The notes under the pieces were generated by a model, which had not been told where the DNA came from, ran no database searches, and saw only the letters and a program-made list of their open reading frames with translations. From NCBI GenBank assembly GCA_025363715.1, contig JANYLR010000105.1:1-53299 (forward strand): a DNA stretch of 53,299 bases, given 5' to 3'. The translations under genes were made by a program, and so were the position numbers. The first letter of the stretch is position 1. Each line of letters opens with the position of its first letter. Below are positions 34,497-41,935 of the stretch, one piece after another. Source of the DNA: Holophagaceae bacterium (GTDB lineage: Bacteria; Acidobacteriota; Holophagae; Holophagales; Holophagaceae).

Positions 34497-36197
34497 ATGT
34501 CCCTAGACGCCGCCAAGCAGTATCTCTCCTTCCCCCACCTCGAGGCCGAGCTCCGCACAGAGCTGGAGCCCCTGGTAAAGGCTGCCGAAGAGGGCGACGC
34601 CGCCGCCCTCGCGGAAGTGGAGGATCGCTTCTTCGAGCCCCTGGCCTTTGGTACCGGCGGTCTGCGTGGTTTCATGGCCGCGGGCCTGCGCCGCATGAAT
34701 CAGCCGAACGTGCGCCGCACCACCCTGGCCCTGGCCGCCGTGGCCCAAGCCCACGCGCCGGAGAAGAAGATCGCGGTGGTTGGCTACGATACGCGGATCA
34801 ACTCCGAGGTTTTCGCCGCGGAAAGCGCCGCCGTGCTGGCCGCCGCGGGCTACCAGGTGTTCCTGGGCACCCGCCCCCTGCCCACGCCCTTCCTCTGCTT
34901 TGCGATGAAGGCCCTGGGCTCGGCCTGCGGCGTGATCATCACCGCCAGCCACAATCCGAAGGAGTACAACGGCTTCAAGGCCTACAACGACTTGGGCGGC
35001 CAGGTGGTGGATCCCTGGGACCTGGAAGTCGAGGCGCGCATGGCCAAGCTGCCGGTCGTGCCCCTGCCGCCCGTCGCCCCCGAAGGCCGCATCCATCCCA
35101 TTCCAGTGGAAGTCGAGAACGCCTACCTAGACCTGGGGATCGGGCTGCTCCAGCATCCGAAGGTGTTCACGCCCGCCCGGATCCTGTACACACCCTTCCA
35201 TGGCACCGGCATCGCCTTCGTCCCATCCCTTTTTCAGCGGGCCAGCCTGCCGCTCTCCGTCAGCCCCAGTCAGGGCATCCAGGACGGCACCTTTCCCACG
35301 GCCCCCCGACCCAACCCCGAGGAGTTGGCGGCCTACGCGGCCCCCATCCGGGAGGCCGAGGCCATGAAGGCAGAGGTCATCCTCTCCAACGACCCCGACG
35401 CCGACCGCATTGGTGTGGTGGCCAAGCGCAACGGCACCTGGGAGCTCATGTCCGGCAATGACATCGCCGGGCTCACCCTCGACTACCTCTGCACGCAAAA
35501 GGGGCTCAAGGGCGCCGTGGTGAGCACGGTAGTGACCTCCGATTTCATGGCGGAAGTGGCACGGATTCACAGCCTGCCCGTGGTGTGGACCCTCACGGGC
35601 TTCAAGAACATCGCCGTGTGCATGGACCGGCTAGAAGCCCTGGGCGAAGCCTATGCCTTCAGCGCCGAGGAGAGCTACGGTATGCTCCTGCCACCCAGCC
35701 TGCGGGACAAGGATGGCGTCACCGCGGCCCTGGTGGTGGCGGAGATGGCGGGTCACTACAAGGCCCTGGGCCTGACGCTCTTCGAGGCGGTGGATGCCCT
35801 CATGGCCCGGGTCGGGACGTTCCACAACCGCCTGGTGAACCTCGAGGATCCCCGGCCGGGCGGGGCCAAGCGCTTCGCCGAAGCCATGGAGCGCATCCGC
35901 ACCGCGGGTCTGGCTTCCCTCGGTGGTGACAAGGTCGCCAGCTGGGAGGATTTCCAGAGCGGGCTCTGGCAGGGCGAGGGACGTAGCGAGGCCATTCTCG
36001 ATCGTCCGGACAAACGAGCAGTGGCCCTGCCCATCCTTCGCAGCAACGTCCTCAAGTTCCGCCTGGAGAGCGGTGCCTTTGCCGCCTTCCGCCCAAGCGG
36101 TACCGAACCCAAGTTGAAGGTCTACCTTCAGAGCCGGACCGATGCCGCTCTGCTGGATCGCCTGGAGGCAGAGGCCCGTTCTCTCCTTGGCCTGTAG
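34497..36197 (+). CDS. Phosphoglucomutase / phosphomannomutase
   Basis: Alpha-D-phosphohexomutase of the PgcA-like long type, 566 aa. Motifs in order: FGTGGLRGFMAAG, catalytic phosphoserine loop ITASHNPKEYNG, metal loop SNDPDADRIG, sugar-binding SAEESYG and the C-terminal phosphate-binding FRPSGTEPKLKVYL. It interconverts hexose 1- and 6-phosphates. GAGG is 6 bases before the ATG at 34497. It ends just before a strong terminator. It is not functionally linked to TldD/PmbA as far as I can see. Confidence 0.95.
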   Translation: MSLDAAKQYLSFPHLEAELRTELEPLVKAAEEGDAAALAEVEDRFFEPLAFGTGGLRGFMAAGLRRMNQPNVRRTTLALAAVAQAHAPEKKIAVVGYDTRINSEVFAAESAAVLAAAGYQVFLGTRPLPTPFLCFAMKALGSACGVIITASHNPKEYNGFKAYNDLGGQVVDPWDLEVEARMAKLPVVPLPPVAPEGRIHPIPVEVENAYLDLGIGLLQHPKVFTPARILYTPFHGTGIAFVPSLFQRASLPLSVSPSQGIQDGTFPTAPRPNPEELAAYAAPIREAEAMKAEVILSNDPDADRIGVVAKRNGTWELMSGNDIAGLTLDYLCTQKGLKGAVVSTVVTSDFMAEVARIHSLPVVWTLTGFKNIAVCMDRLEALGEAYAFSAEESYGMLLPPSLRDKDGVTAALVVAEMAGHYKALGLTLFEAVDALMARVGTFHNRLVNLEDPRPGGAKRFAEAMERIRTAGLASLGGDKVASWEDFQSGLWQGEGRSEAILDRPDKRAVALPILRSNVLKFRLESGAFAAFRPSGTEPKLKVYLQSRTDAALLDRLEAEARSLLGL

Positions 36198-36202
36198 CCA
36201 TC

Positions 36203-36240
36203 TCAAAAAAGCGGCGCCGTTTCCGGCGCCGCTTTTTTGA
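36203..36240. terminator. Bidirectional rho-independent terminator
   Basis: TCAAAAAAGCGGCGCC (36203-36218) pairs perfectly with GGCGCCGCTTTTTTGA (36225-36240) over 16 bases around a 6-base loop, with a T6 tail in either direction. It separates the plus-strand mutase from the minus-strand small cytochrome. Confidence 0.95.
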
Positions 36241-36251
36241 AAGGATGAGAA

Positions 36252-36494
36252 CTACTTCTTGGCAGCAGGCTTGACGGTGGTCAGCTTGCCATCGGCCCAG
36301 CCATGGCAGTCCTTGCACTTGTCTTCCTTGTACTTGGGGAACATCTTGTTGGTGGCCGCGTTGAACTTCTTGTCCTTCGGGGCACCCTCGTGGCAGGCGG
36401 TGCACTTGGCACCCTTGATGGTGGTCATCTTGGCCATGGCAGCAGGAGCCACGAGCAGCATGAGGGCGGCGGTGAGGAGGGTGATGCGACGCAT
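36252..36494 (-). CDS. Small secreted diheme c-type cytochrome
   Basis: An 80-residue protein with a cleavable signal peptide (LLTAALMLLVAPAAMA) and two heme-binding motifs, CTACH and CKDCH. It is Lys-rich and periplasmic. AGGAG lies 5 bases before the ATG at 36494; a longer frame upstream is not supported. Possibly a soluble electron carrier between the inner-membrane cytochromes and outer-membrane acceptors. A CRP-like site lies about 85 bases upstream. Confidence 0.9.
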   Translation of the reverse strand: MRRITLLTAALMLLVAPAAMAKMTTIKGAKCTACHEGAPKDKKFNAATNKMFPKYKEDKCKDCHGWADGKLTTVKPAAKK

Positions 36495-36578
36495 GGGAAC
36501 TCCTGGAGGTGGGACTCGAAGCCGCTCCGAGTCGCAAGGTCGATAGAGCGATTCTGGGATACGCGAATGGGGGCCGTC

Positions 36579-36594
36579 AGTGATGGGAGTCACA
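36579..36594 (-). promoter_or_regulatory. CRP/FNR-family-like operator upstream of the small cytochrome
   Basis: On the minus strand TGTGA-CTCCCA-TCACT matches TGTGA-N6-TCACA at nine of ten positions. A further TGTGA half-site lies 11 bases away on the upstream side (TGTGACAAAGCTGTGACT). The surrounding 36595-36660 is AT-rich, consistent with a promoter region. Confidence 0.5.
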
Positions 36595-36693
36595 GCTTTG
36601 TCACATAATTAAATATCAATATTTTAAACACTTGAAATGCCGCACTGGACATCGATTATCGAGAATTTGTGCCCGTTGTTTGGTCCAAAATCG

Positions 36694-36723
36694 AAGGGGC
36701 GCCGGTGTCATCCGGCGCCCCTT
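36694..36723 (-). terminator. Rho-independent terminator after the 725-aa cytochrome gene
   Basis: AAGGGGCGCCGG-TGTCAT-CCGGCGCCCCTT is a perfect 12-bp stem. Read on the minus strand it follows the stop codon at 36741 and is followed by CGATTTTGG. Confidence 0.8.
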
Positions 36724-36740
36724 GTTTGCTCCCAGTCGGA

Positions 36741-38918
36741 TCAGTGCGCGAGGCGCGAGGTCATGGCGTAGATGATGAGGACCAGGAGCATGAGCCCCAC
36801 GCCGAAGAAGATGTAGCCGGTGCTGCGGGCGATCCCCTTCCAGGCTTCCCACTCATCCTTGACCCGGTAGTCATCCAGGCGGCCTTCGGCCACCAGGCGG
36901 TCATACCAGCGCTTGCGTTCGTGCAGCATCTCGGACTTCGAGATGCGGCCCGAGAAGATCACGGTGTCCATGGGGAACTTCTCCAGCCGGAAGTGGGTGT
37001 TGAAGAAGTGGACCGTGAAGATAAAGCCTGAAGCCAGCAGGGCCTCGTCTGAGTGCACGATCAGCGAGACGTTGATCATCCAGCCAGGCATGAACTTGCT
37101 GAAGAACTCCGGGAACCACATGATCAGGCCCGACACGCCGATGGCGAAGATGCCCCAGAACACAGCCAGGTAGTCGAACTTCTCGAAGTATGTCCAGCGG
37201 TCGAATTCCGGCCGGGGTCCCTTCCCGAAGAACCACTTGTTGTGATCCACAAAATCCTTCAGATCCTGCTTGGTGGGGATCATGGAATCAGGGTGGGCCA
37301 TGGCCTTAAAGATGCGCGAGAACTCGAAAGCGCCGGTCTCCGGGTTGTTGAGGAACGCCCTCCGCTTCCACAGGTGGCTCACGGTGGTGCTGACGTGGAG
37401 CACGAAGTAGATGAAGGTGACCACCGCGCCGAAATGGTGGAGCGTCCGGGCCACTTCCGCGCCGCCGAAGAAGCTGAAGATGGCCTTGGCCCAGTCGGAA
37501 TAGTAGAACTTCAGCGGCATGCCGGTGATGGTCAGCAGCAGGAAGCTCGTCACCACGAGGATGTGAAGGAAGCGCTCGAAGGGCTGGAAGCGAGTGAACT
37601 GCTCGTCATCCTCCTGGATCTTGATCTTGGCTTCGCGGAACTGCTTGGAGTCATGCCGGTAGAGCCAGATGGATCGGAACAGCCAGAGCAGCGTGTGACC
37701 GCCGAACAGCGAGAAGGTGACCACCAGCAGGGAGGTCATGATGATGAAGACGTAGTTCAGGACGGGGTAGTTCTTGCGGTCCATGGGGTTGGCATGGGGC
37801 GCGTACTTGGTGAAGCTGACCGAGGCCTTCGGGTGGCACTGCTTGCAGGTGTTGACGATGTTGCCGGGGGACAGGCGCGAATTGGGGTCCGCGGCCCGCA
37901 GCACGTCGTGGTGTCCGTGGCAGTCATAGCAGGCGGCCACCGAATTGGCGGTGTTCGCCTTGCCGAGGGCCATGGCCTTGCCGTGGTAGGTATCCCGGTA
38001 GTGCTCGAGGCGGTCGGCGTGGCACTTGCCGCACACCAGATCGCTGCCGGCCTTGAAGTGCGCCGCGGTCACTTCGATCTGGTGGGCCGAGTGGCACTGG
38101 ATGCAGACGGGGCCCCGGGGATCCCCCTTGGCCAGCAGCTGCCCGTGGATGCTCTTGTTGTAGATCGCCTCGACGGTGACGTGGCACTTGCCGCAGGTCT
38201 TGGCCACGTTGGCGTGGTTGATGGGTGAGCTGCGGTCCACGCTGCGCTTGATATCGTGGACGCCGTGGCAGTCGTTGCAGCTGGGGGCCACGATGAGCCC
38301 CTTCTCCAGCAGCGCCATGCCGTGGATGCTCTCCTGGTACTGGGAGCCCACGGTGGGGAACTTCATGCGGTATTCGTCCGTCAGGTTCTTGTTGGCGTGG
38401 CATTTTGCGCAGGTCTTGGGGAGGTTCATCTTGTAGACCGGCGAATCCGTCAGGCCCACCTTCCCGATGTAGTGATTGCCATGGCAGTCCGCGCAGCCGG
38501 CCGCTGCCGAAGCGCCCATGGCCTTGCTCATGCCGTGAATGCTGGTCTGGTAGACCTTGTCCTGGTCCGTGTGGCAGGTTCCACAGTTCACCTTGGGGGC
38601 CGGATTGCCGTCGCCGGGGTGATCCTTGTGCAGCTCCGCATGGCAGCTCCGGCAGGAGAGGGAGCCGTGGACCGCCTTGGTGAACTTCTGTTCGTCCACG
38701 AACAGGGAAACCGGCTTGCCGCCGGCCTCCTTGGTCATGTCCTTGTCGCTGTGGCAATCGAAGCAACTTTCCTTCGCCACTTTGGCACCCACGCCCTGGA
38801 CAGGCGTGCCTGCCAGGAGTCCGCCCACCAGTAGCAAGAGCGGGAGGAACAGGCTCACGCGGGACCGGGCCTTCTCCTGGGTGGGGTGCGGGGTGGTCGT
38901 TCGGACATCCAGGATCAT
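36741..38918 (-). CDS. 11-heme cytochrome c fused to b-type membrane cytochrome (CbcL-like)
   Basis: A 725-residue protein. A signal or anchor helix is at about 20-37, then eleven CxxCH motifs spread over residues 52 to about 355 (from CFDCH to CKQCH), several followed by GxH ligands such as CHGNH and CHGVH. From about 380 there are around five transmembrane helices with conserved histidines (for example ILVVTSFLLLTITGMPLKF and LHHFGAVVTFIYFVLHVST), as in di-heme b-type cytochromes. The layout resembles Geobacter CbcL, an inner-membrane menaquinol oxidase that feeds extracellular electron transfer; that role is inferred. GGAG sits 8 bases before the ATG. It follows a second copy of similar layout with a terminator in between. 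Confidence 0.88.
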   Translation of the reverse strand: MILDVRTTTPHPTQEKARSRVSLFLPLLLLVGGLLAGTPVQGVGAKVAKESCFDCHSDKDMTKEAGGKPVSLFVDEQKFTKAVHGSLSCRSCHAELHKDHPGDGNPAPKVNCGTCHTDQDKVYQTSIHGMSKAMGASAAAGCADCHGNHYIGKVGLTDSPVYKMNLPKTCAKCHANKNLTDEYRMKFPTVGSQYQESIHGMALLEKGLIVAPSCNDCHGVHDIKRSVDRSSPINHANVAKTCGKCHVTVEAIYNKSIHGQLLAKGDPRGPVCIQCHSAHQIEVTAAHFKAGSDLVCGKCHADRLEHYRDTYHGKAMALGKANTANSVAACYDCHGHHDVLRAADPNSRLSPGNIVNTCKQCHPKASVSFTKYAPHANPMDRKNYPVLNYVFIIMTSLLVVTFSLFGGHTLLWLFRSIWLYRHDSKQFREAKIKIQEDDEQFTRFQPFERFLHILVVTSFLLLTITGMPLKFYYSDWAKAIFSFFGGAEVARTLHHFGAVVTFIYFVLHVSTTVSHLWKRRAFLNNPETGAFEFSRIFKAMAHPDSMIPTKQDLKDFVDHNKWFFGKGPRPEFDRWTYFEKFDYLAVFWGIFAIGVSGLIMWFPEFFSKFMPGWMINVSLIVHSDEALLASGFIFTVHFFNTHFRLEKFPMDTVIFSGRISKSEMLHERKRWYDRLVAEGRLDDYRVKDEWEAWKGIARSTGYIFFGVGLMLLVLIIYAMTSRLAH

Positions 38919-38951
38919 GGGGAGTTCTCCTTGACTTCAGGAACCGAAAAA

Positions 38952-38982
38952 AATCGGGACCCCACAGGATGGGGTCCCGATT
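38952..38982 (-). terminator. Rho-independent terminator after the 629-aa cytochrome gene
   Basis: AATCGGGACCCCA-CAGGA-TGGGGTCCCGATT is a 13-bp perfect stem. On the minus strand it is followed by TTTTTTT, and the next gene begins only about 33 bases downstream. It could fully separate the two cytochrome genes or act as an attenuator of readthrough into the second. Confidence 0.9.
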
Positions 38983-39037
38983 ATTGTCCACTCTTAGGTC
39001 GTTTGAGAAAGCGGATTTAAGTCACAACTCGCCGGTT

Positions 39038-40927
39038 TCAGTGACCGGAGCCGCCCTCGGGGTCCTTGGCACCCCCCTCGGCCTTGAGGGCTTCCTTCTC
39101 CATGAGCTGACGGTAGTACTCGGGCCGGGCTTCCCGCATGTGATCCGCAGAGGCCTTGCCCGTGAGCCAGGCAAGGTCCATGGGATAGACATCCGGGTCG
39201 AAGATCACCAGGTACCAGTGCCACACCAGGATGGACAGACTGGCGAGGATCGCCTCGTACCAGTGGGCCGCGGTGGCCGCGTCCATCACCCAGATGGGGA
39301 AGTTGTGCAGGCTCCAGTCCTTGGCCCAGAGCATGACGCCGGTCACAGCCATGACGATGGTGCCCCACATGTAGGCCCAGTACTCCATCTTCTCGGCATA
39401 GCCGAACATCCCGAAGGTGGGCCGGGTGGAGCTGAGGCCGAGGTTGTAGCGCAGCATGTTGAGGATGTCCTTGGCGTCCTGCCAGTTGGGCAGGAGCTCC
39501 CAGAGGATGATCCGATCGCGCTTCACCAGTGCCAGATGTACCAGGTGGAGCCCCGTGGCAAACATGATCACCACGGCTGAGATGCGGTGCAGCCAGGCCC
39601 GGAACAGGCCGTTCCCGTTCATGGCCAGCATCTTCACCCAGCCCGCCTCCGGGAACTTGAGCGCGAAGCCCGAGAGGACCAGGAGGATGAAGCTCACCAT
39701 GACCATGGCGTGGGTGATGCGGAACCACTTGTTCATGCGGGGCAGTTGCTCACCCGTGCCGTGGTGGGGCTTGTGGCGGCGCAGCTTGGCCAGCCAGTCC
39801 AGACCATTGTGGAAGAGCATGAAGCCGATGGTCATGGGAATGAGGGCGTAGTAGGCCAGCCGGATCCACCGCACCGAGATATGCTCGATGCCGCCCGCTG
39901 TCCGAACGTGGACCTTACTCCTGGCGATCTTGTCTCCGACACCCTGGTGACACTGGCCGCAGGTCTTCTGAAGGTTGGCGGGATTGACCGTGGACCGGAT
40001 GTCCTCGGAAGGCAGGATGTTGTGAATCCCGTGGCAGGACGCGCAGTTGGCGGCTGTCTTCCGCCCGCCGCGGACGGCCAAGCCATGGAAGCTGTCCTCG
40101 TAGGCCGGGACCTTGTCGCCGAATTCATAGCGCGAGTCGAGCCGCTCATCGCCGTGGCAGCGGCCACAGGTGACCGTGGACACCCGGGCCGCGTTCACCA
40201 GGGAGCCCGCCTCGGCAGGGGCCAGGATGTTGTGCTCGCCATGGCAGCCCGTGCAGGTGGGCGAATCCTTGGACCCCTTCTTGACCGCCAGTCCGTGGAC
40301 GCTGTCGGCGTAGGCCGTCTGAACGTCGTTGTGGCAGATCCCGCAGGTCTCGGCCACATGGGCTCGGTTCACCTTGGCCTTGGGATCGCGGGAAGCCAGG
40401 ATGTCGTGGCTGCCATGACAGTCCGAGCAGGAGGCCGCGTTCTGGTTGCCCTTGGCCACTTCCCTGCCGTGCAGGCTCAGACGGTAGGCCTCCACCGGCT
40501 TGGCGAAGGGGATCTTGTGCTTGGCGAGGAACTCAGGATTGGAGTGGCAGGCACCGCAGGTATCCGGCAGATTCTTCTTGGCCACCTTGGAGTTTGGATC
40601 ACTGCCGCCGGTGATGGCGTGCGGGCTGCCATGGCAGGAAGCGCAGGTGGCGGAATCCGCCATGCCAGCCTGCTTGGCCAGGCCATGCACACTCTTGGCA
40701 TAGGCCTTCACCTGGTCGTCATGGCAGTTGGCGCACTTGACCGGTCCAGGCTTCTCCGCGTGGGGCAGCCTCGTGATGGTGCTGTGGCAGCCGATGCAGT
40801 CCACGCTTCCGTGCTTGGAAGCCTCGAAGGTGACGAGGTTCACTTCATGGCACGAAGTGCAATCCTTCGCGCTCGGCGGAGCTGCGGCGAGCACCATGGA
40901 TAGCAATCCAGCAAACAGCAGCCGCAT
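39038..40927 (-). CDS. 11-heme cytochrome c fused to b-type membrane cytochrome (CbcL-like), second copy
   Basis: A 629-residue protein with signal peptide (LLFAGLLSMVLAAAPPSA), eleven CxxCH motifs between residues 23 and about 325 (CTSCH to CGQCH), and from about 350 around five transmembrane segments (YYALIPMTIGFMLFHNGLDW, THAMVMVSFILLVLSGFALKF, WLHRISAVVIMFATGLHLVH) with histidines suited to b-heme binding. Same architecture as the gene at 36741-38918 but clearly diverged. Likely a periplasmic-facing menaquinol oxidase branch. Start at the ATG 40927 has GAGGT just upstream; a GTG at 40933 is an alternative. A CRP-like palindrome lies about 60 bases upstream. Confidence 0.88.
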   Translation of the reverse strand: MRLLFAGLLSMVLAAAPPSAKDCTSCHEVNLVTFEASKHGSVDCIGCHSTITRLPHAEKPGPVKCANCHDDQVKAYAKSVHGLAKQAGMADSATCASCHGSPHAITGGSDPNSKVAKKNLPDTCGACHSNPEFLAKHKIPFAKPVEAYRLSLHGREVAKGNQNAASCSDCHGSHDILASRDPKAKVNRAHVAETCGICHNDVQTAYADSVHGLAVKKGSKDSPTCTGCHGEHNILAPAEAGSLVNAARVSTVTCGRCHGDERLDSRYEFGDKVPAYEDSFHGLAVRGGRKTAANCASCHGIHNILPSEDIRSTVNPANLQKTCGQCHQGVGDKIARSKVHVRTAGGIEHISVRWIRLAYYALIPMTIGFMLFHNGLDWLAKLRRHKPHHGTGEQLPRMNKWFRITHAMVMVSFILLVLSGFALKFPEAGWVKMLAMNGNGLFRAWLHRISAVVIMFATGLHLVHLALVKRDRIILWELLPNWQDAKDILNMLRYNLGLSSTRPTFGMFGYAEKMEYWAYMWGTIVMAVTGVMLWAKDWSLHNFPIWVMDAATAAHWYEAILASLSILVWHWYLVIFDPDVYPMDLAWLTGKASADHMREARPEYYRQLMEKEALKAEGGAKDPEGGSGH

Positions 40928-40985
40928 AGTCACCTCATCAGTCCTCTATACACTAGCCTGAGACCCCTCTGTCTTACTAGGTGCT

Positions 40986-41001
40986 GGTGATCTCGGTCAC
41001 T
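40986..41001 (-). promoter_or_regulatory. CRP/FNR-family-like operator upstream of the 629-aa cytochrome
   Basis: On the minus strand AGTGA-CCGAGA-TCACC fits TGTGA-N6-TCACA at eight of ten positions. The 303 bases from 40934 to 41236 hold no gene; apart from this site and the terminator at 41187-41212 I see only a moderately AT-rich stretch at 41005-41075. Confidence 0.45.
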
Positions 41002-41186
41002 TATCTCACTTAAATTCAGGCCACCAGGGTCTCCTATGTTTTCTTGTGGGGCGCAAATTGAATGAAATTCTTAGCTCCGATCCGCCCCGCTTTCGTACCT
41101 GTTCTGCGTTTCTAATCGCCCGCCCAAGGTCCCCAAAGGCTGCCCGGCCTGGGGAACGGGAGATGACGCGCCTGACCCACGAAAAA

Positions 41187-41212
41187 GCGCCGGGGGGTAA
41201 GCCCCCCGGCGC
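41187..41212 (-). terminator. Rho-independent terminator after the small monoheme cytochromes
   Basis: GCGCCGGGGGG-TAAG-CCCCCCGGCGC, 11-bp perfect stem; the minus strand continues with TTTTTC. It ends the transcript of the two small cytochrome genes at 41237-41826. Confidence 0.9.
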
Positions 41213-41236
41213 CTGGCTTCGAACCGCTTCAGCGAC

Positions 41237-41494
41237 TCACTTGCCTTTGTATTCCTTCAACCAGTTCAGATCGACTTCGGCAACCTTTTTATCGGCCTTC
41301 ATCTTGGTGAGGAAGGCGCCGCGCTCGTTGGCTGCCGAGGCACCCTTCTTGGGCATGGCATCGACATGGCAGGACTTGCAACTGGTGATCTCTGCGAAGC
41401 CGAGATCCTTGGCCTTTTTCACGAACGGCAGCTTGGCCTGTGCGGGAAGGGCGAGAACCATTGCCGCGGCAATGAGGATGGGAGCGATGCGCAT
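41237..41494 (-). CDS. Small secreted monoheme c-type cytochrome
   Basis: An 85-residue protein with signal peptide (APILIAAAMVLALPAQA) and one heme motif, CKSCH, near residue 40. The mature protein is Lys-rich (VDAMPKKG, WLKEYKGK). It is a close paralogue of the gene at 41572-41826, sharing layout and the C-terminal ending, so a tandem duplication is clear. Periplasmic electron transfer is likely. Confidence 0.9.
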   Translation of the reverse strand: MRIAPILIAAAMVLALPAQAKLPFVKKAKDLGFAEITSCKSCHVDAMPKKGASAANERGAFLTKMKADKKVAEVDLNWLKEYKGK

Positions 41495-41571
41495 GGCGCC
41501 TCCTGGCTAGTTGAGTCCTGCGGAACGGAACGGATGTAAGCGTGGTTTCCAGCTACGAGGATACCAGCCGT

Positions 41572-41826
41572 TCATTTGCCCTTGTAATCCTTCAGCCAGG
41601 CCAGATCCACCTCGGCGGCCTTCTTCTGGCCCTTCATGTCCACGAGAAACTTGCCGCGCTCGGAAAGCTCGCCACCCTTCTTGGGCATTTTATCGGCGTG
41701 GCAGGACTGGCAGTTCTTGACATCGGCGAAGCCAGCTTCCTGGGCCTTCTTGACCCAGGGCAGCTTGGCCTGGGCGGGCACAGCAAGGATCAGAGCCGCT
41801 GCGGCGATGAGGATGGTGGTGCGCAT
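41572..41826 (-). CDS. Small secreted monoheme c-type cytochrome, tandem paralogue
   Basis: An 84-residue protein with signal peptide (ILIAAAALILAVPAQA) and one heme motif, CQSCH. It ends in WLKDYKGK like its paralogue and shares the MPKKG motif. GGAGG lies 4 bases before the ATG. The leader contains a small hairpin, GTCCCGC-GCG-GCGGGAC (41845-41861), whose role is unclear. Confidence 0.9.
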   Translation of the reverse strand: MRTTILIAAAALILAVPAQAKLPWVKKAQEAGFADVKNCQSCHADKMPKKGGELSERGKFLVDMKGQKKAAEVDLAWLKDYKGK

Positions 41827-41935
41827 GGTACCTCCAGGTGGGCTGTCCCGCGCGGCGGGACGGGTTGGGCAGGGAATTGCAATAAGGGTACCCGGGACTG
41901 GATCACTTACAAGACTTCTTGGGGTTTTGAGTGAT

